This document shows, in pieces, positions 1 through 9,546 of a DNA stretch of 41,182 nt. Position 1 is the first letter of the stretch. The number at the start of each line of letters is the position of its first letter. This stretch comes from Chlorobiaceae bacterium (GTDB lineage Bacteria; Bacteroidota; Chlorobiia; Chlorobiales; Chlorobiaceae). A model generated the notes under the pieces. That model ran no database searches, was not told the origin of the DNA, and saw nothing but the letters and a program-made list of their open reading frames with translations. The DNA is taken from assembly GCA_012972835.1 (NCBI GenBank), contig JABDHK010000053.1, positions 1 to 41,182 on the forward strand, read 5' to 3'. A program made the position numbers and the translations under genes.

Positions 1-176
1 TGATTATATCAAAACAGAGAGTAAAACATGCTTATAAAAGATCGTTATATAAATCCCTTCACCGACTTTGGCTTCAAGAAAATATTTGGTTCTGAGGTAA
101 ACAAAGACCTTCTGATAGCCTTTTTGAACACGTTGCTGCCGACTGAGGCTGGAACAGTTTCAGACCTTTCATTTTT
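1..176. repeat. Direct repeat covering the 5' end of the Rpn gene (partner at 1016-1191)
   Basis: Bases 1-176 recur without a visible mismatch at 1016-1191. The repeat covers the 27 bases upstream of the first Rpn gene, its start codon and about its first 49 codons. Similarity continues at lower identity to about 1230. The left border may lie outside the window. The identity implies a recent duplication or recombination between Rpn-family genes. Confidence 0.95.
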
Positions 177-963
177 ACCGAATGAGCAGGTTGGTCGGAG
201 TGAATATGAACGCAGAGCAATTTTTGATCTCTATTGCGAAAATGAAAAGGGCGAAAAATTCATTGTGGAGATGCAGCGTGCAAAGCAGAACTACTTCAAG
301 GATCGCTCGATTTTCTATGCCACCTTTCCTATTCAGCAGCAGGCTCAGAGCGGATCGTGGAATTTCTGTCTCAAGGCGGTTTATATGGTCGGTCTTCTCG
401 ATTTTGTTTTTGATGAGGATAAAGCGGACAACGACGTGGTTCACCACGAAGTAAAACTGGTCGATCGTTCAACTGGCGCAGTTTTCTATGATAAACTCAC
501 CTTTATCTACCTTGAACTTCCCAAGTTCACTAAAACTATCGAGGAACTTGCAACAGACTTCGACAAATGGTGTTTTCTGCTCCGGCATCTCCCAGAACTC
601 ACTGACCGCCCAGCCCGTCTTCAGGAGAAGGTCTTTCTCAAAGTATTTGAACTGGCAGAAATTGCCCGCTATTCGGTTATAGAAGCAGAGGCATACGAAG
701 AGAGTCTCAAAATTTATCGTGACCTGAAAAATGTAGTGGATACGGCATTTGATGAAGGCATAACTCAAGGCATAACCCAAGGTATAGCCAAAGGTGAATC
801 CAAGCTTCTGAAAAGGCTCTTGGAACACCGTTTTGGTTTATTACCTGCATGGGTAACAGAGAAGTTAAGCAGCGCAACTGAACAGGATTTTGAAGCGTGG
901 GGCGAGGCCGTCCTCACTGCGCAAACCTTGGAAGCTGTATTCAATACCGATGCTACTCATTAA
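28..963 (+). CDS. Rpn-family recombination-promoting nuclease / PD-(D/E)XK transposase-like protein
   Basis: The 311-residue protein starts with the family signature NPFTDFGFKKIFG (residues 9-21). The nuclease core shows Asp67 in IFDLY and the E-x-Q motif IVEMQ near residues 79-83, which fits the PD-(D/E)XK_2 (PDDEXK_2) fold. The C-terminal half carries a short reiterated segment, EGITQGITQGIAKGE, typical of the linker in this family. Rpn proteins of E. coli are DNA endonucleases that promote RecA-independent recombination; that role is taken from the family, not shown here. The ATG at 28 follows a purine-rich stretch (gagag). The gene looks intact. Its 5' end is duplicated downstream in a truncated copy. 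Family assignment is secure; biological role is inferred. Confidence 0.9.
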   Translation: MLIKDRYINPFTDFGFKKIFGSEVNKDLLIAFLNTLLPTEAGTVSDLSFLPNEQVGRSEYERRAIFDLYCENEKGEKFIVEMQRAKQNYFKDRSIFYATFPIQQQAQSGSWNFCLKAVYMVGLLDFVFDEDKADNDVVHHEVKLVDRSTGAVFYDKLTFIYLELPKFTKTIEELATDFDKWCFLLRHLPELTDRPARLQEKVFLKVFELAEIARYSVIEAEAYEESLKIYRDLKNVVDTAFDEGITQGITQGIAKGESKLLKRLLEHRFGLLPAWVTEKLSSATEQDFEAWGEAVLTAQTLEAVFNTDATH

Positions 964-1015
964 TGAATGAGTCATGAACTCTGATTTCATCGTGCCAGAA
1001 ATATTCAGTGATCTG

Positions 1016-1351
1016 TGATTATATCAAAACAGAGAGTAAAACATGCTTATAAAAGATCGTTATATAAATCCCTTCACCGACTTTGGCTTCAAGAAAATAT
1101 TTGGTTCTGAGGTAAACAAAGACCTTCTGATAGCCTTTTTGAACACGTTGCTGCCGACTGAGGCTGGAACAGTTTCAGACCTTTCATTTTTGCCCAACGA
1201 ACGGGTTGGTCGGAGTGAATATGATCGCGCGACATTTATCGGGGACGTTGTTAAGTAGCTAAAGTTGATTTTGGTTAAAGATGAAGGCGTCAACATTGAA
1301 ACGATTGCGCAATGTACCGGTCTACCGATTACTATTGTTGAAGGACTTTAA
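1016..1351 (+). pseudogene. Truncated and decayed second Rpn-family gene
   Basis: This copy repeats the upstream region and first 49 codons of the intact Rpn gene exactly, diverges for about 15 codons, and then stops at 1258 after 71 codons. The nuclease active site is therefore missing. From 1262 to 1351 another reading frame gives a typical Rpn C-terminal tail (VKDEGVNIETIAQCTGL, then a stop at 1349-1351). The internal part has been deleted and the two ends fused out of frame. The tail differs from the C-terminus of the intact gene, so it comes from a different Rpn paralogue. The product is presumably non-functional. Confidence 0.85.
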
Positions 1352-1520
1352 TCTCTAAGGATTGATTGGTCACTGGAGCTGCGGGCTGTGGTAAAGGATG
1401 GCTTGTCTGGGTTATAGAGCTCACCAGCGACGAAAGCTTGATATACTCTTTTAAGTAAACAATTTGCTTTAAAATCTATTATGCGCTATACTTGTAGTAA
1501 TTTTACACGAAGAGAAGATT

Positions 1521-1651
1521 ATGGGTATGCCATATATGGACAAGCAAGAACACTGGCTAAGGCTGAGTATAGAACCATTGCTGGTCACATTGCGTTTTGG
1601 GCGATGATTGGATGAGCAGCTCTGGATACCGAGTTTGGTTGCTCAAAGTAA
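1521..1651 (+). pseudogene. Broken ParD-like antitoxin
   Basis: An ATG at 1521 with an upstream purine-rich stretch (gaagagaag) opens a frame reading MGMPYMDKQ. A shift to a second frame then gives YGQARTLAKAEYRTIAGHIA followed by FWAMIG. A TGA stop sits where Arg would be expected, and the same frame continues AALDTEFGCSK to a stop at 1649-1651. The pattern (AKAE-R-I-x-I-x-FWA-x-IG-AALD) resembles small ParD-family antitoxins, which act with ParE-type toxins. No toxin gene follows; the next gene is the sugar dehydrogenase. The antitoxin has at least one frameshift and one nonsense codon. The family call is from recognition only. Confidence 0.5.
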
Positions 1652-1729
1652 TTTAAGTACTGAATGGCTTTATTTATACCCCGTTTTTAACCCGCGATAC
1701 TTTTTTAAAGCTCAGCATATTTTTTCCCT

Positions 1730-3106
1730 ATGAGTGCCATAAAAATAGCAATAATCGGCCTCGGATACGTAGGCCTTCCTCTTGCCGTAGAATTCGCAAA
1801 AAAATACCAGGTAATTGGCTTCGATATCAAACAAGAGCGAGTCAACGACCTGAAAAAAGCCCTTGATGCCACTCTCGAAATCACAGCAGAAGAGCTACAT
1901 TCAGTCCTGTGCGATAATGAATTCACAGCAGACAATTCCACCGGTCTTTTTATAACAACCGACCCCGGCGACCTCGCCACGGCGAACTACTACATAGTAA
2001 CAGTACCAACCCCAACTGATAAAAACAATCGTCCGGACCTGACCCCACTCTTGAGAGCCAGTGAAACTATCGGAAAGGTGCTAAAACCAAACGACATAGT
2101 AATCTATGAATCAACAGTCTACCCCGGAGCTACCGAGGAAGATTGCGTCCCAGTTCTTGAAAGAGTATCCGGTTTAAAATACGCAACATCAAACCCCAAA
2201 GCACCCACTACATCAAGGTGTCATACCGAGAAAAGCGAACTATCCATCTTACCTGAACTCAGTACTCACTACTTTTTCTGCGGCTATTCACCTGAACGCA
2301 TCAACCCGGGCGACAAAGAGCATACCGTCACCAGAATCAAAAAAGTAACCTCAGGTTCAACACCTGAAGCGGCTAAAAAAGTTGACGACCTCTATAAATC
2401 AATCATTACAGCAGGCACGCATCTCGCGTCATCCATCAAGGTTGCCGAAGCTGCGAAAGTCATCGAAAACTCCCAGCGCGACATCAATATCGCTTTTGTC
2501 AACGAACTGGCCATGATCTTCAACCGCATGGGTATCGACACCCACGAAGTACTTGAAGCTGCAGGGACAAAATGGAACTTTCTGCCTTTTAAGCCAGGCC
2601 TCGTAGGCGGCCACTGTATCGGTGTTGATCCCTACTATCTTGCACAGAAAGCGCAGGAATACGGCTATCATCCGGAAATCATCCTTGCTGGCCGAAGGCT
2701 CAATGACAACATGGGCAAATATGTAGCCTCACAAGTTATCAAGCTCATGATATCCAGAGAGCATAAAATCAAAGGCTCCAAAGTTCTCATTCTTGGCATC
2801 ACCTTCAAAGAAAACTGCCCCGACATCCGCAACACCCACGTTGTCGATATTGTCAGGGAACTGCAGCAATACGGAGTAGAAGTAGAGATCCATGATCCCT
2901 GGGCCAACCCGGAAGAGGTGATGCACGAATACGGCCTCAAATCTCTCCCGAAACTTAACACAAACCACTACGAAGCCATCATTCTGGCCGTAGCCCATAA
3001 AGCATTTGAAGGCCTTGATATCCGTTCACTCGGTTCCAGCAGTAACACAATCATCTACGATATCAAGGGTATGGCAAGCAAAACAGAGGTTGACGGAAGG
3101 CTATAG
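1730..3106 (+). CDS. tviB: UDP-N-acetylhexosamine 6-dehydrogenase, TviB/WbpA type
   Basis: This enzyme family oxidises the C6 hydroxyl of a UDP-sugar (UDP-GlcNAc or UDP-GalNAc) to a uronic acid with two NAD+, for surface polysaccharide or O-antigen synthesis in the cytoplasm. The 458-residue product has the N-terminal Rossmann motif GLGYVGLP at residues 10-17, a central dimerisation domain, and the catalytic cysteine (Cys296) in the signature [12 protein letters not shown]. The C-terminal UDP-binding domain contains [14 protein letters not shown]. The usual family length is about 425 residues. The excess is a roughly 31-residue segment (residues 151-181) inserted just before [15 protein letters not shown]. 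The gene stands alone: no other sugar genes are adjacent. Exact substrate is not determined by sequence alone. Confidence 0.88.
   Translation: MSAIKIAIIGLGYVGLPLAVEFAKKYQVIGFDIKQERVNDLKKALDATLEITAEELHSVLCDNEFTADNSTGLFITTDPGDLATANYYIVTVPTPTDKNNRPDLTPLLRASETIGKVLKPNDIVIYESTVYPGATEEDCVPVLERVSGLKYATSNPKAPTTSRCHTEKSELSILPELSTHYFFCGYSPERINPGDKEHTVTRIKKVTSGSTPEAAKKVDDLYKSIITAGTHLASSIKVAEAAKVIENSQRDINIAFVNELAMIFNRMGIDTHEVLEAAGTKWNFLPFKPGLVGGHCIGVDPYYLAQKAQEYGYHPEIILAGRRLNDNMGKYVASQVIKLMISREHKIKGSKVLILGITFKENCPDIRNTHVVDIVRELQQYGVEVEIHDPWANPEEVMHEYGLKSLPKLNTNHYEAIILAVAHKAFEGLDIRSLGSSSNTIIYDIKGMASKTEVDGRL
2180..2272 (+). repeat. In-frame 93-base insertion within tviB, resembling a dispersed CHSERSEES-type repeat
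   Basis: Codons 151-181 interrupt a segment that is normally continuous in TviB proteins (VSGLK joins directly to a Phe/Tyr-rich stretch before [11 protein letters not shown]). The inserted part includes a DNA core at 2219-2239 that reads TCATACCGAGAAAAGCGA and encodes [10 protein letters not shown]. It resembles the widespread bacterial dispersed repeat that encodes CHSERSEES-like peptides. The reading frame is kept. The repeat assignment is inference; the insertion relative to the family is what I recall of the family alignment. Confidence 0.5.
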
Positions 3107-3201
3107 GGGGTTGGTTTGCATCAGCAGTCCGTGAACTGATTTCAAGCGCCCGGACTCAACTGAAACAAATTTTTTTCGAAAATTAGGCCTGTTGCCGTTC
3201 T

Positions 3202-4890
3202 TTAAAAATGCTTGACTGCCTCGACATAAATCAGGGGACTATTGCTGGAGGTAGTTTCACCTTCTAATTTCCATGCACAGGTTGCCTGCAGGGTATAGTT
3301 GTTTCCATCTACCCATTTCACACCGATACCAGCACCGGTCAGGCTACAGGTGTTTGTGCCACTATCAGTAAGGGGATTGGTATGCAAGAGAGCATAACCA
3401 TGGTCAACAAAGGCTGATGCCTGGACTCTGCCGGGAAGCTCTCCTATTGACCCGAACTGGCAGCGAAGTTCAGCACTTGCCACATAACCCTTGTCAGCAT
3501 AGGATTCACCTGTCTGCCATGCACGAATTGCACCGGGCCCGCCCATTGAGAGCTGCTCAGAACTGTTAAGGTTTTTATCGGCCCATTGACCGTAAGCGCC
3601 AGCGTAGAATGATAATCCCTTATAGAGTGTCTGGGTTCGGGCAAGAGTCAGGTTAACCTTGGAGTACCCGCCGTTGGTGTGCAACCCGGTTGATGACTGG
3701 TCAATCGAGAGTGTTTCGGCATCAGTGATACCGAGATTTCCTGCAACGTACCCAAGAGAAAAAGAGGTGGAGGCATCTCCCAGAACTTTATCCATTTGAA
3801 TACCGGCAAGGCCAAGTTGCCATGATGCGGTATGACGCTTATTTTGGGATACAGGGTTTTCAGTCCGGTCTTCCAACACTCTGCCCTCTCCGGCAACGGT
3901 TGCATTGAGGATCAGGTTTCTCTGGCGTAGAAGTGGCTGGGTAATGGCAAGATTCAAGTCATGGGCAATGCCCTCAGCATCCAATGCTTTAAATGATCCC
4001 CCAAGCTGATAGGTGACATAATTGTAGTCCAATCCAATCTTTGTTCCGTAAGACGTTACCGGCACACTATAGTTTGCCCTGACATTCTGCAGTTCTCCGG
4101 TTGTTGAGCTCTGCAGGTGAAGGGTAAACTGATCTCCTCGATGAAGAGGAGAGTAGAGATCCAGGGTTCCTCCTGCTCGATTATCTCCGGTTGTCTCGTT
4201 GCCGTAGTTGTCCATGTCAAGTGAAAAAGCGTAGGGTTTGCCTTCAGTGACTTCAAGGGTTGCTTTTGTTGTGCCGGGCCTTGAGCCAGGTTCCAGCATG
4301 ATGCGGGAAGAGATATTTGGCAGTTCATTGACTGTCATGACCATTGAGGTCAGTGCACCATCTTCAACCGGTTTACCAACCGGCAGATGACTTGCATAAC
4401 CTTGCAGCAGGCTTGCCGGAGTTCTTGTTTTGTCTGGTATTGTTTCAATGTGGATATTTTCGAGTATGCCTTCAATGACCTCAATGAGAAGTGGCATACC
4501 TGGTTTTATCGACTGAGGGGGGAAAAAAACCGATGCCAGAAAACACCCTTTTTCACGATATTTATTGGTGATTACGCCGGCAGCGGAAATCAGTTCGGCA
4601 AGTGTCATCTCTTTTCCAAGAGAACCGGACATCATCGCTGCAAGTTCGCTGCTTGAAAAAAGGGTGTTACCGGTAAAGATAAAACCGTATACCTTTATTC
4701 GTGTACCGCCCAAAGTCTGCTCTTGAGTGGTCACCTGTTTTTGAAGAGGAGGTAATACCTGTCGGGGCGGAAGGGTGGCTGGTGAAGAGTTCTCTTTGAG
4801 CAGTCGTCCAGCATCTGGAATATCAGCTGCAAAAACTTCACCGGCTGTAAATATTGAGATGAACAAGAGTATTTTCAATGATGTGGACAT
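3202..4890 (-). CDS. Two-partner secretion outer-membrane transporter (TpsB, ShlB/FhaC/HecB family)
   Basis: The 562-residue protein begins at the ATG at 4890, which follows a good ribosome binding site (AAAGGAG about 7 bases upstream). A longer upstream reading (to 5010) would bury the signal peptide and overlap the adhesin gene, so it is rejected. Residues 1-21 form a signal peptide (KILLFISIFTAGEVFA, then ADIP). A proline-rich linker precedes a POTRA domain (KVYGFIFTGNTLFSSSEL to about IEVIEG). A 16-strand beta-barrel region follows, with the conserved motif near GGPGAIRAWQTGE and a C-terminal Phe. TpsB proteins secrete a large TpsA partner across the outer membrane. The partner lies 31 bases upstream on the same strand but is truncated, so this transporter may now have no local substrate. 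Confidence 0.9.
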   Translation of the reverse strand: MSTSLKILLFISIFTAGEVFAADIPDAGRLLKENSSPATLPPRQVLPPLQKQVTTQEQTLGGTRIKVYGFIFTGNTLFSSSELAAMMSGSLGKEMTLAELISAAGVITNKYREKGCFLASVFFPPQSIKPGMPLLIEVIEGILENIHIETIPDKTRTPASLLQGYASHLPVGKPVEDGALTSMVMTVNELPNISSRIMLEPGSRPGTTKATLEVTEGKPYAFSLDMDNYGNETTGDNRAGGTLDLYSPLHRGDQFTLHLQSSTTGELQNVRANYSVPVTSYGTKIGLDYNYVTYQLGGSFKALDAEGIAHDLNLAITQPLLRQRNLILNATVAGEGRVLEDRTENPVSQNKRHTASWQLGLAGIQMDKVLGDASTSFSLGYVAGNLGITDAETLSIDQSSTGLHTNGGYSKVNLTLARTQTLYKGLSFYAGAYGQWADKNLNSSEQLSMGGPGAIRAWQTGESYADKGYVASAELRCQFGSIGELPGRVQASAFVDHGYALLHTNPLTDSGTNTCSLTGAGIGVKWVDGNNYTLQATCAWKLEGETTSSNSPLIYVEAVKHF

Positions 4891-4921
4891 GGAAGACTCC
4901 TTTGGTTTGTAAAAAACTTTG

Positions 4922-7900
4922 TTATCCAACCTTGACCAGTAATAGTGTTTTGGCTTCTCCACCAAACTTGTCTGTGGCGATAAGTTCAACCGGATACTCT
5001 CCTTTTGCATCTTTTGGCGGGGTACCGCTTAAGACCTTCTGCCCTGGATCGAATGTCATCCAGGAGGGAAGTGAAGAGCCATTGGCCAGGCGAACTTCGA
5101 GAGAGAGGGATACTTCTGGATTGTTGTGCCTGAAGGCGCCTTGAGGAATCGGTAATATGAAAAATTCCATCACAGGTTCGTGCACTTCTATTGTTGTTGC
5201 CGCAACAATACCATGGGTTGCCGATTCTTCAATTGACCAGGCCCCGTTGCTTGTTTCCGGTAAATCGCGGGTAGAGATGACAGCCGTTTTAGTATTGATG
5301 TCCAGCCTTTTCCCGATAAATTCCCTGGTGACGTTGGCATTGCCTGCATCATGTAGTGATCCTTGTTGCAGAGTTTTGATTTTGCTGCTGGTGTCAGTTG
5401 CCAGATCATCAGTGCCGGAGAGTTTCTTCCCGGTAATAACCTCTCCATCGTTGTTGCTGGTATCGGTTGTGACATCTCCCGGACGCGGGTTGATGGTCAC
5501 TGGGGCATTGGCCACATTAAGGGTTGGAAGTTTGTAGTTGTCCTTTAACCCGCTCCCATCCTGCAAGGTTATGGCATTAATGTAGTTTGTGCCATTGCCG
5601 GAGACCTCCTTGTTTTTCGATGTTGCACCGGAATAGTTCAGCGTTTCGCTGCCAGCCAGGTTGCCAAGGGTTACACACCCGGTCAGTGTTGTTTGGCCGT
5701 CATAGGTTTTGAGAGCCGAAAGTGTGAGCATGCGTTTGTTAATAGTCAGGTTTGCATCGGTGAAACTGATGGCGTAATTGCTGTTTGCAAGCGATCCTTG
5801 ATTGATGGTATAGATGCCGGCATTTTCACCATCGTCCCTCTCAAGTGAACCGCTGAAGCTGTCGCCAGATATAAGTCCACGGCCTGTGGTTGGTGCTTTA
5901 GAGTGCCAGCTCAGTGCCGGATCAGCATCACCGTAGCTCTTGCTCTTGTCATCGGCTGTAATGGTAATTGGGCGTGGAGTGATTGAGAAGGCACTGTTGT
6001 CGGTGCTAAACGTTATAGCATAGTTATTAGCCTTGCTTCCGGAACCGAGAGCGATATCGTAGCTGCCAACACTGCTGCCTGCCTGCCTGCTCAGGGTGCC
6101 GGTAACCTCGCTTAACAGATCATTCACGGTAACACTGCCCAGGCTGCCGCTGCTAATGCTTACAGCAAGAGTTGGATCATCCTCACCATAGATCTTGCTT
6201 TTGGCTGTAGCATGCAGGGTAATCGGGCGAGGATTGATGGTCAGCTCTCCTCCTACAAGAGTAATGGCGTAGTTACTATTGCCGAGTGATCCTTGCGTAA
6301 TCTCATAGGAACCAACATTTTCGCCGGCAGTTCGTCCCAGTGTGCCGCTGAAACTATCGCCAGAAAGCACTCCTCGACCGCTGCTTTTAGATTCAGCTTC
6401 CCATGTCAGTTTAGGATCGGTGATGCTGTAAGTTTTGCTTTTGTCGTCGGCTGTTATGGTGACAGGTCGCCTGGTGATTGAGAAGGCATTGTTGTCGGCA
6501 GCAAAGGTGATGGCGTAGCTGCTGGCCTTTTTACCGGAACCGAGAACGATATCGTAACTGCCAACACCGCTGCCAGCCTGCCTGCTCAGGGTTCCGGTGA
6601 CATCGCTTAACACATCACTTACTGTTACACTGCCAAGGCTGCCGCTGGTGATATTCACTGCCAGTTTTGGATCAGTTTCGCCATAGATTTTGCTTGATGG
6701 TGAGGCACTCAAGGTAATCGGGCGAGGATTGATGGTCAGATTGCTGCCGCTGTAGTTGATGATATAATTATTGTTTCCGAGGCTGCCCTGATTGATTGCA
6801 TAGGCACCAGTATTCTCGCCTGCTGCTCGCCCGAGTGCGCCGCTGAAGCTGTCACCAGGCATGAGCCCACGACTGCCGGACAGGGTTTCAGCCAGCCAGC
6901 TCAGTGTTTGATCGGCATCACCATAGATTTTGCTTGCGCTGTTGGCTGAAATGTTGATTGGCCGCTTCTCAACGGTATATTTCAGCCCGGTACCGGCAGT
7001 GAAAGTTAATCCCATGCTGCTTGAAAAACCGCCAGCGTAGCTTATGGTGTAGATGCCAGCATTTGAGCTGGCCGTAGGAACTCCTGTCAACAGCATGGTT
7101 CCGGTCAGGCCAATATTTCCGATGTTATCTTCGTTATCACCACTGCTCAGCGTGTAGCCGTAAGTTGCTGAAGGCGCACTGCCGTAGATGCTGCTGGCAC
7201 TTCCACTGGCGAGTGTTGTTGATACCGATATAGTCCCCGGTGCGGAATTGTAGATAAACCCGTTTCCGGATTCACTGATCTTGTCGGGTGAGTAGTTGCT
7301 GTAGGTGGCGTTGTAGTGGCGGAAGTCAGACGTTAATCCACCCTTGATGGTAGCACCTGGACTGTCCGAATAGACTATCCATCGAGCCGTTCCGGAAGTA
7401 GAGAGAGTCGCTCCCGCGCTGTTGTCAAAATCCCTTCCAGCAAGCACAATGCTGCTGCCACTGTTCGCATTGGCCTTTAGTGTACCAGCTGCGAGGGTAA
7501 TACCTGAACCCGCTGTGATACCATAGTTAACAGCACTGATGGAGCCTGCGGTGATATCGCGCAAGGTAATGTCACCGCTCTCCCGGTTGGTCTTGCCTGA
7601 TCCGTCTCGCAGTTCAATGGTGAGATTTCCATTACCCGTGTTGATTGTTGAGCCAGGAGCCATGGTAATCACCGCACTTCCATCAGCCCGGTATGCATCC
7701 ACAACACCGTTGTCCACGCTATCATTGGCTGCCAGTGTGAGGTTGCTGTTGCTGGTTGAGATGCTGGCATTCATCAGAATGCTTCGACCCGCATTCAAGG
7801 CAAGATCGCCGCTCCTGCTACTCGGGCTTCCAGCAAGAATGGCTGAATTAACCGTAATGTCATTGTTGGCACTCAGTACCACATTGTCACCAGCATTGAG

Positions 7901-8557
7901 CAGAGAGGTGATCTGATCGGGAGTAAAGGTGTTGTCCGTGCCAGGATTGGAGGAGTATTGCTGTGACACGGGGACAGATGTAACAATGTCAACCCGTCCA
8001 GTGTTGATCAACCAGGCAGGAGAGCTGACAATAAAGCACCCCTTCATGTTGCCCACATTGAGAGGAGTGATACCACCTGAGCCAACCTGATCCTCTTTTA
8101 ACGAACCGACCATACTGTTGAGCGATGTCACCGCTCCGACAGTTCCTCCAAGACCGTTCCCAAGCGTTACCGCACCTGCATTGGTGGCGGAACCGTTGTC
8201 CCATAATGGTGAGGTAACGACGTAATTGCCGTTTTGCATTACTGTTACGCTGCCAACCTGATTGCCGGTTTTCGTTCCGACCAGACTGTTGGTGGAGCTG
8301 ATTGCACCGACAGTGCCTCCCACCCCGCATCCCCAAGTAACAGCTCCAGCATTCAGCGCCTTCTCATTGTCCCAATATTTTGAGCTCACGACATAGTTGC
8401 CGTTCGTCAAGGCAGCGACGTTATTCGATCTCGAATCATCTGACCCAGCATAATCATTTTTACTTGATCCAACGAGACTGTTGGTGGTGTTGACAGTCCC
8501 GATGGTGCCTCCAACTCCATTGCCCCATGTTACAGGTGTTTCTGGTATATAATTATA
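4922..8557 (-). pseudogene. 5'-truncated filamentous-haemagglutinin-like adhesin (TpsA) with tandem MBG domains
   Basis: The frame is open from 8557 to the stop at 4922-4924, about 1,210 codons. It begins inside a repeat (TWGNGVGGTIG) immediately after an in-frame TAA at 8558-8560. Upstream DNA is unrelated, so the signal peptide and TPS secretion domain are missing. Visible modules in order: three NGNYVV-S-x-WDN / AGAV-G-G-VGG-VG repeats; a haemagglutinin-like beta-helix region; about five tandem MBG domains recognised by SKIYGDADP-like starts and TINPRPIT-like ends; a YDG-type domain (LSALKTYDGQTTLTG); and a C-terminal Ig-like domain (LPSWMTFDPGQKVLSGTPP). TpsA proteins are exported by TpsB and act as surface adhesins. 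The frame is otherwise clean for more than 3.6 kb, which suggests recent truncation. A short form starting at an internal TTG (8410) cannot be excluded but would not be secreted. Confidence 0.82.
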
Positions 8558-8726
8558 TTATAATTATTTATGGATTTTTTAAAAGCATAAAGGAACAATG
8601 GTGGAACAAATTTGACGAAAGTCTCTTGGATTTTTATGCAGGGTGATTTGGCGGAACAGAGAGAAAAAAATGCAGATAAAAATAAATCGGTAAGCACTTA
8701 TTTCTAAAATTTACAAAAAAGCACAA

Positions 8727-9015
8727 TTGAAGCAAACTGCTTTTCAGCCTCCGCGCTTCACTCGTTTTGCTTTTTCTGCCTCAAATAATCGTCGCTGCAT
8801 TTCGCTGCTCCTCCGCTTTCGCCTTGCTCAACTCCTCAGATCATCATCCGGCAGTGCAATGCGTGCCAACTGCTTGTGCAGCTCGGTCTGCTGGGTGGCA
8901 GCATTTGCTCTTTGCTGCTGCAGCAAATAAAAGCATAGCGGCTTGGCAGCGTGCATGCAGTGGGTGATTGCGTGAAAGGCAGCGGTGCTTTGGCTTGCCA
9001 GGTCAAAATGGGGGG
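8727..9015 (-). pseudogene. Decayed phage portal gene 3' end, copy 1
   Basis: Read on the minus strand, one frame gives QTELHKQLARIALPDDDL at about 8900-8845. This nearly matches QTELNKQLARIALPDDDL near the C-terminus of the intact portal protein at 12017-13384. Weaker similarity extends upstream to about 9015, where the DNA lines up with the portal codons around its HFELRDKQ segment. Several frameshifts and stops break the frame, and the sequence after DDDL differs from the portal gene. It shares an AGCAAATAAAAG segment with copy 2 that the intact portal lacks, so copies 1 and 2 are closer to each other. Bases 8558-8726 beside it hold no gene that I can see. Confidence 0.75.
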
Positions 9016-9114
9016 GTGTAATGAAGCGGCGCTCTATTGTTCGCAGCAGGCGGCAAATAAGAGCAGGGTACGCAGACGCAGATTACACAATATTACACCT
9101 CACGTCAATAATAT

Positions 9115-9145
9115 AAAAAGCCCCTTCATGTACAAGGGGCTTTTA
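9115..9145. terminator. Bidirectional rho-independent terminator
   Basis: The stem GCCCCTT (9120-9126) and AAGGGGC (9134-9140) encloses a 7-base loop and is flanked by four or more A on the left and four T on the right. It can stop transcription in either direction. It lies just downstream of the minus-strand small membrane protein gene ending at 9212. Confidence 0.8.
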
Positions 9146-9211
9146 TCGTCATCAATACTGGCAGCTTGTTTTATTATTTCATCGTGTCATCATCATTAGT
9201 TTTACGAGCCA

Positions 9212-9352
9212 TCAGTATAGTTCAGATATCGAATCAGTTTTCTTGTTCTTTTTGTTTTCCATCCTTCGCTTCATAATCCAAGCTCCCCATGCCGCAATAA
9301 CGGCACCGGCAAGCCATAGTGGTGTTTTAAAGCTTTCAAGTGTTTCCTTCAT
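9212..9352 (-). CDS. Small single-helix membrane protein (46 residues)
   Basis: The ATG at 9352 opens a 46-residue frame: a short polar N-terminus (MKETLESFKT), one hydrophobic helix (PLWLAGAVIAAWGAWIM, residues 11-27) and a strongly basic tail (KRRMENKKNKK). The arrangement predicts an N-out, C-in inner-membrane peptide. Composition and the downstream terminator at 9115-9145 support a real gene. It sits between two decayed portal fragments, so a phage origin is possible, for example a holin-like or superinfection-related peptide. I do not recognise the family and the ribosome binding site is weak. Confidence 0.5.
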   Translation of the reverse strand: MKETLESFKTPLWLAGAVIAAWGAWIMKRRMENKKNKKTDSISELY

Positions 9353-9365
9353 ACGAAGAGACATT

Positions 9366-9406
9366 AAAAATGCTCATGATGTCATGCTATGCTCTCATCA
9401 TGAGCA
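9366..9406 (-). terminator. Rho-independent terminator of the small secreted-peptide gene
   Basis: A perfect 11-base inverted repeat, TGCTCATGATG at 9371-9381 and CATCATGAGCA at 9396-9406, is followed on the minus strand by five T (9366-9370). It lies 21 bases past the stop of the minus-strand gene at 9427-9546, which supports that small gene. Confidence 0.8.
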
Positions 9407-9426
9407 TTCACTTGGATAAAGTGAAA

Positions 9427-9546
9427 TTACTTTTTGGCGTGAATCTTATAATGATGCTTATGAGTAGATGCTGCAAAAGATTCGTTGCAAAATGCTACGG
9501 TCATAACCAGCATCATAAGACCCATAATTGCTTTTTTGATGTTCAT
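9427..9546 (-). CDS. Small exported basic peptide (39 residues)
   Basis: The frame starts at the ATG at 9546 and encodes MNIKKAIMGLMMLVMTVAF, then CNESFA/ASTHKHHYKIHAKK. The first about 25 residues are a classic signal peptide with an AxA-like cleavage context (SFAAS). The mature part would be only about 14 residues, rich in His and Lys. A strong terminator follows directly. This looks like a small periplasmic or secreted peptide, comparable in design to short acid-shock-like proteins, but no family was recognised. A longer reading upstream to 9651 lacks sense as a signal peptide and is not used. Confidence 0.55.
   Translation of the reverse strand: MNIKKAIMGLMMLVMTVAFCNESFAASTHKHHYKIHAKK

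Noticed and set aside
3107-3201. Terminator between the convergent tviB and tpsB genes
   Set aside because: No clear stem followed by a T-run could be drawn in this gap.
8951-9199. Plus-strand open frame of 82 codons
   Set aside because: It runs through portal debris and the terminator hairpin and has no domain-like sequence.
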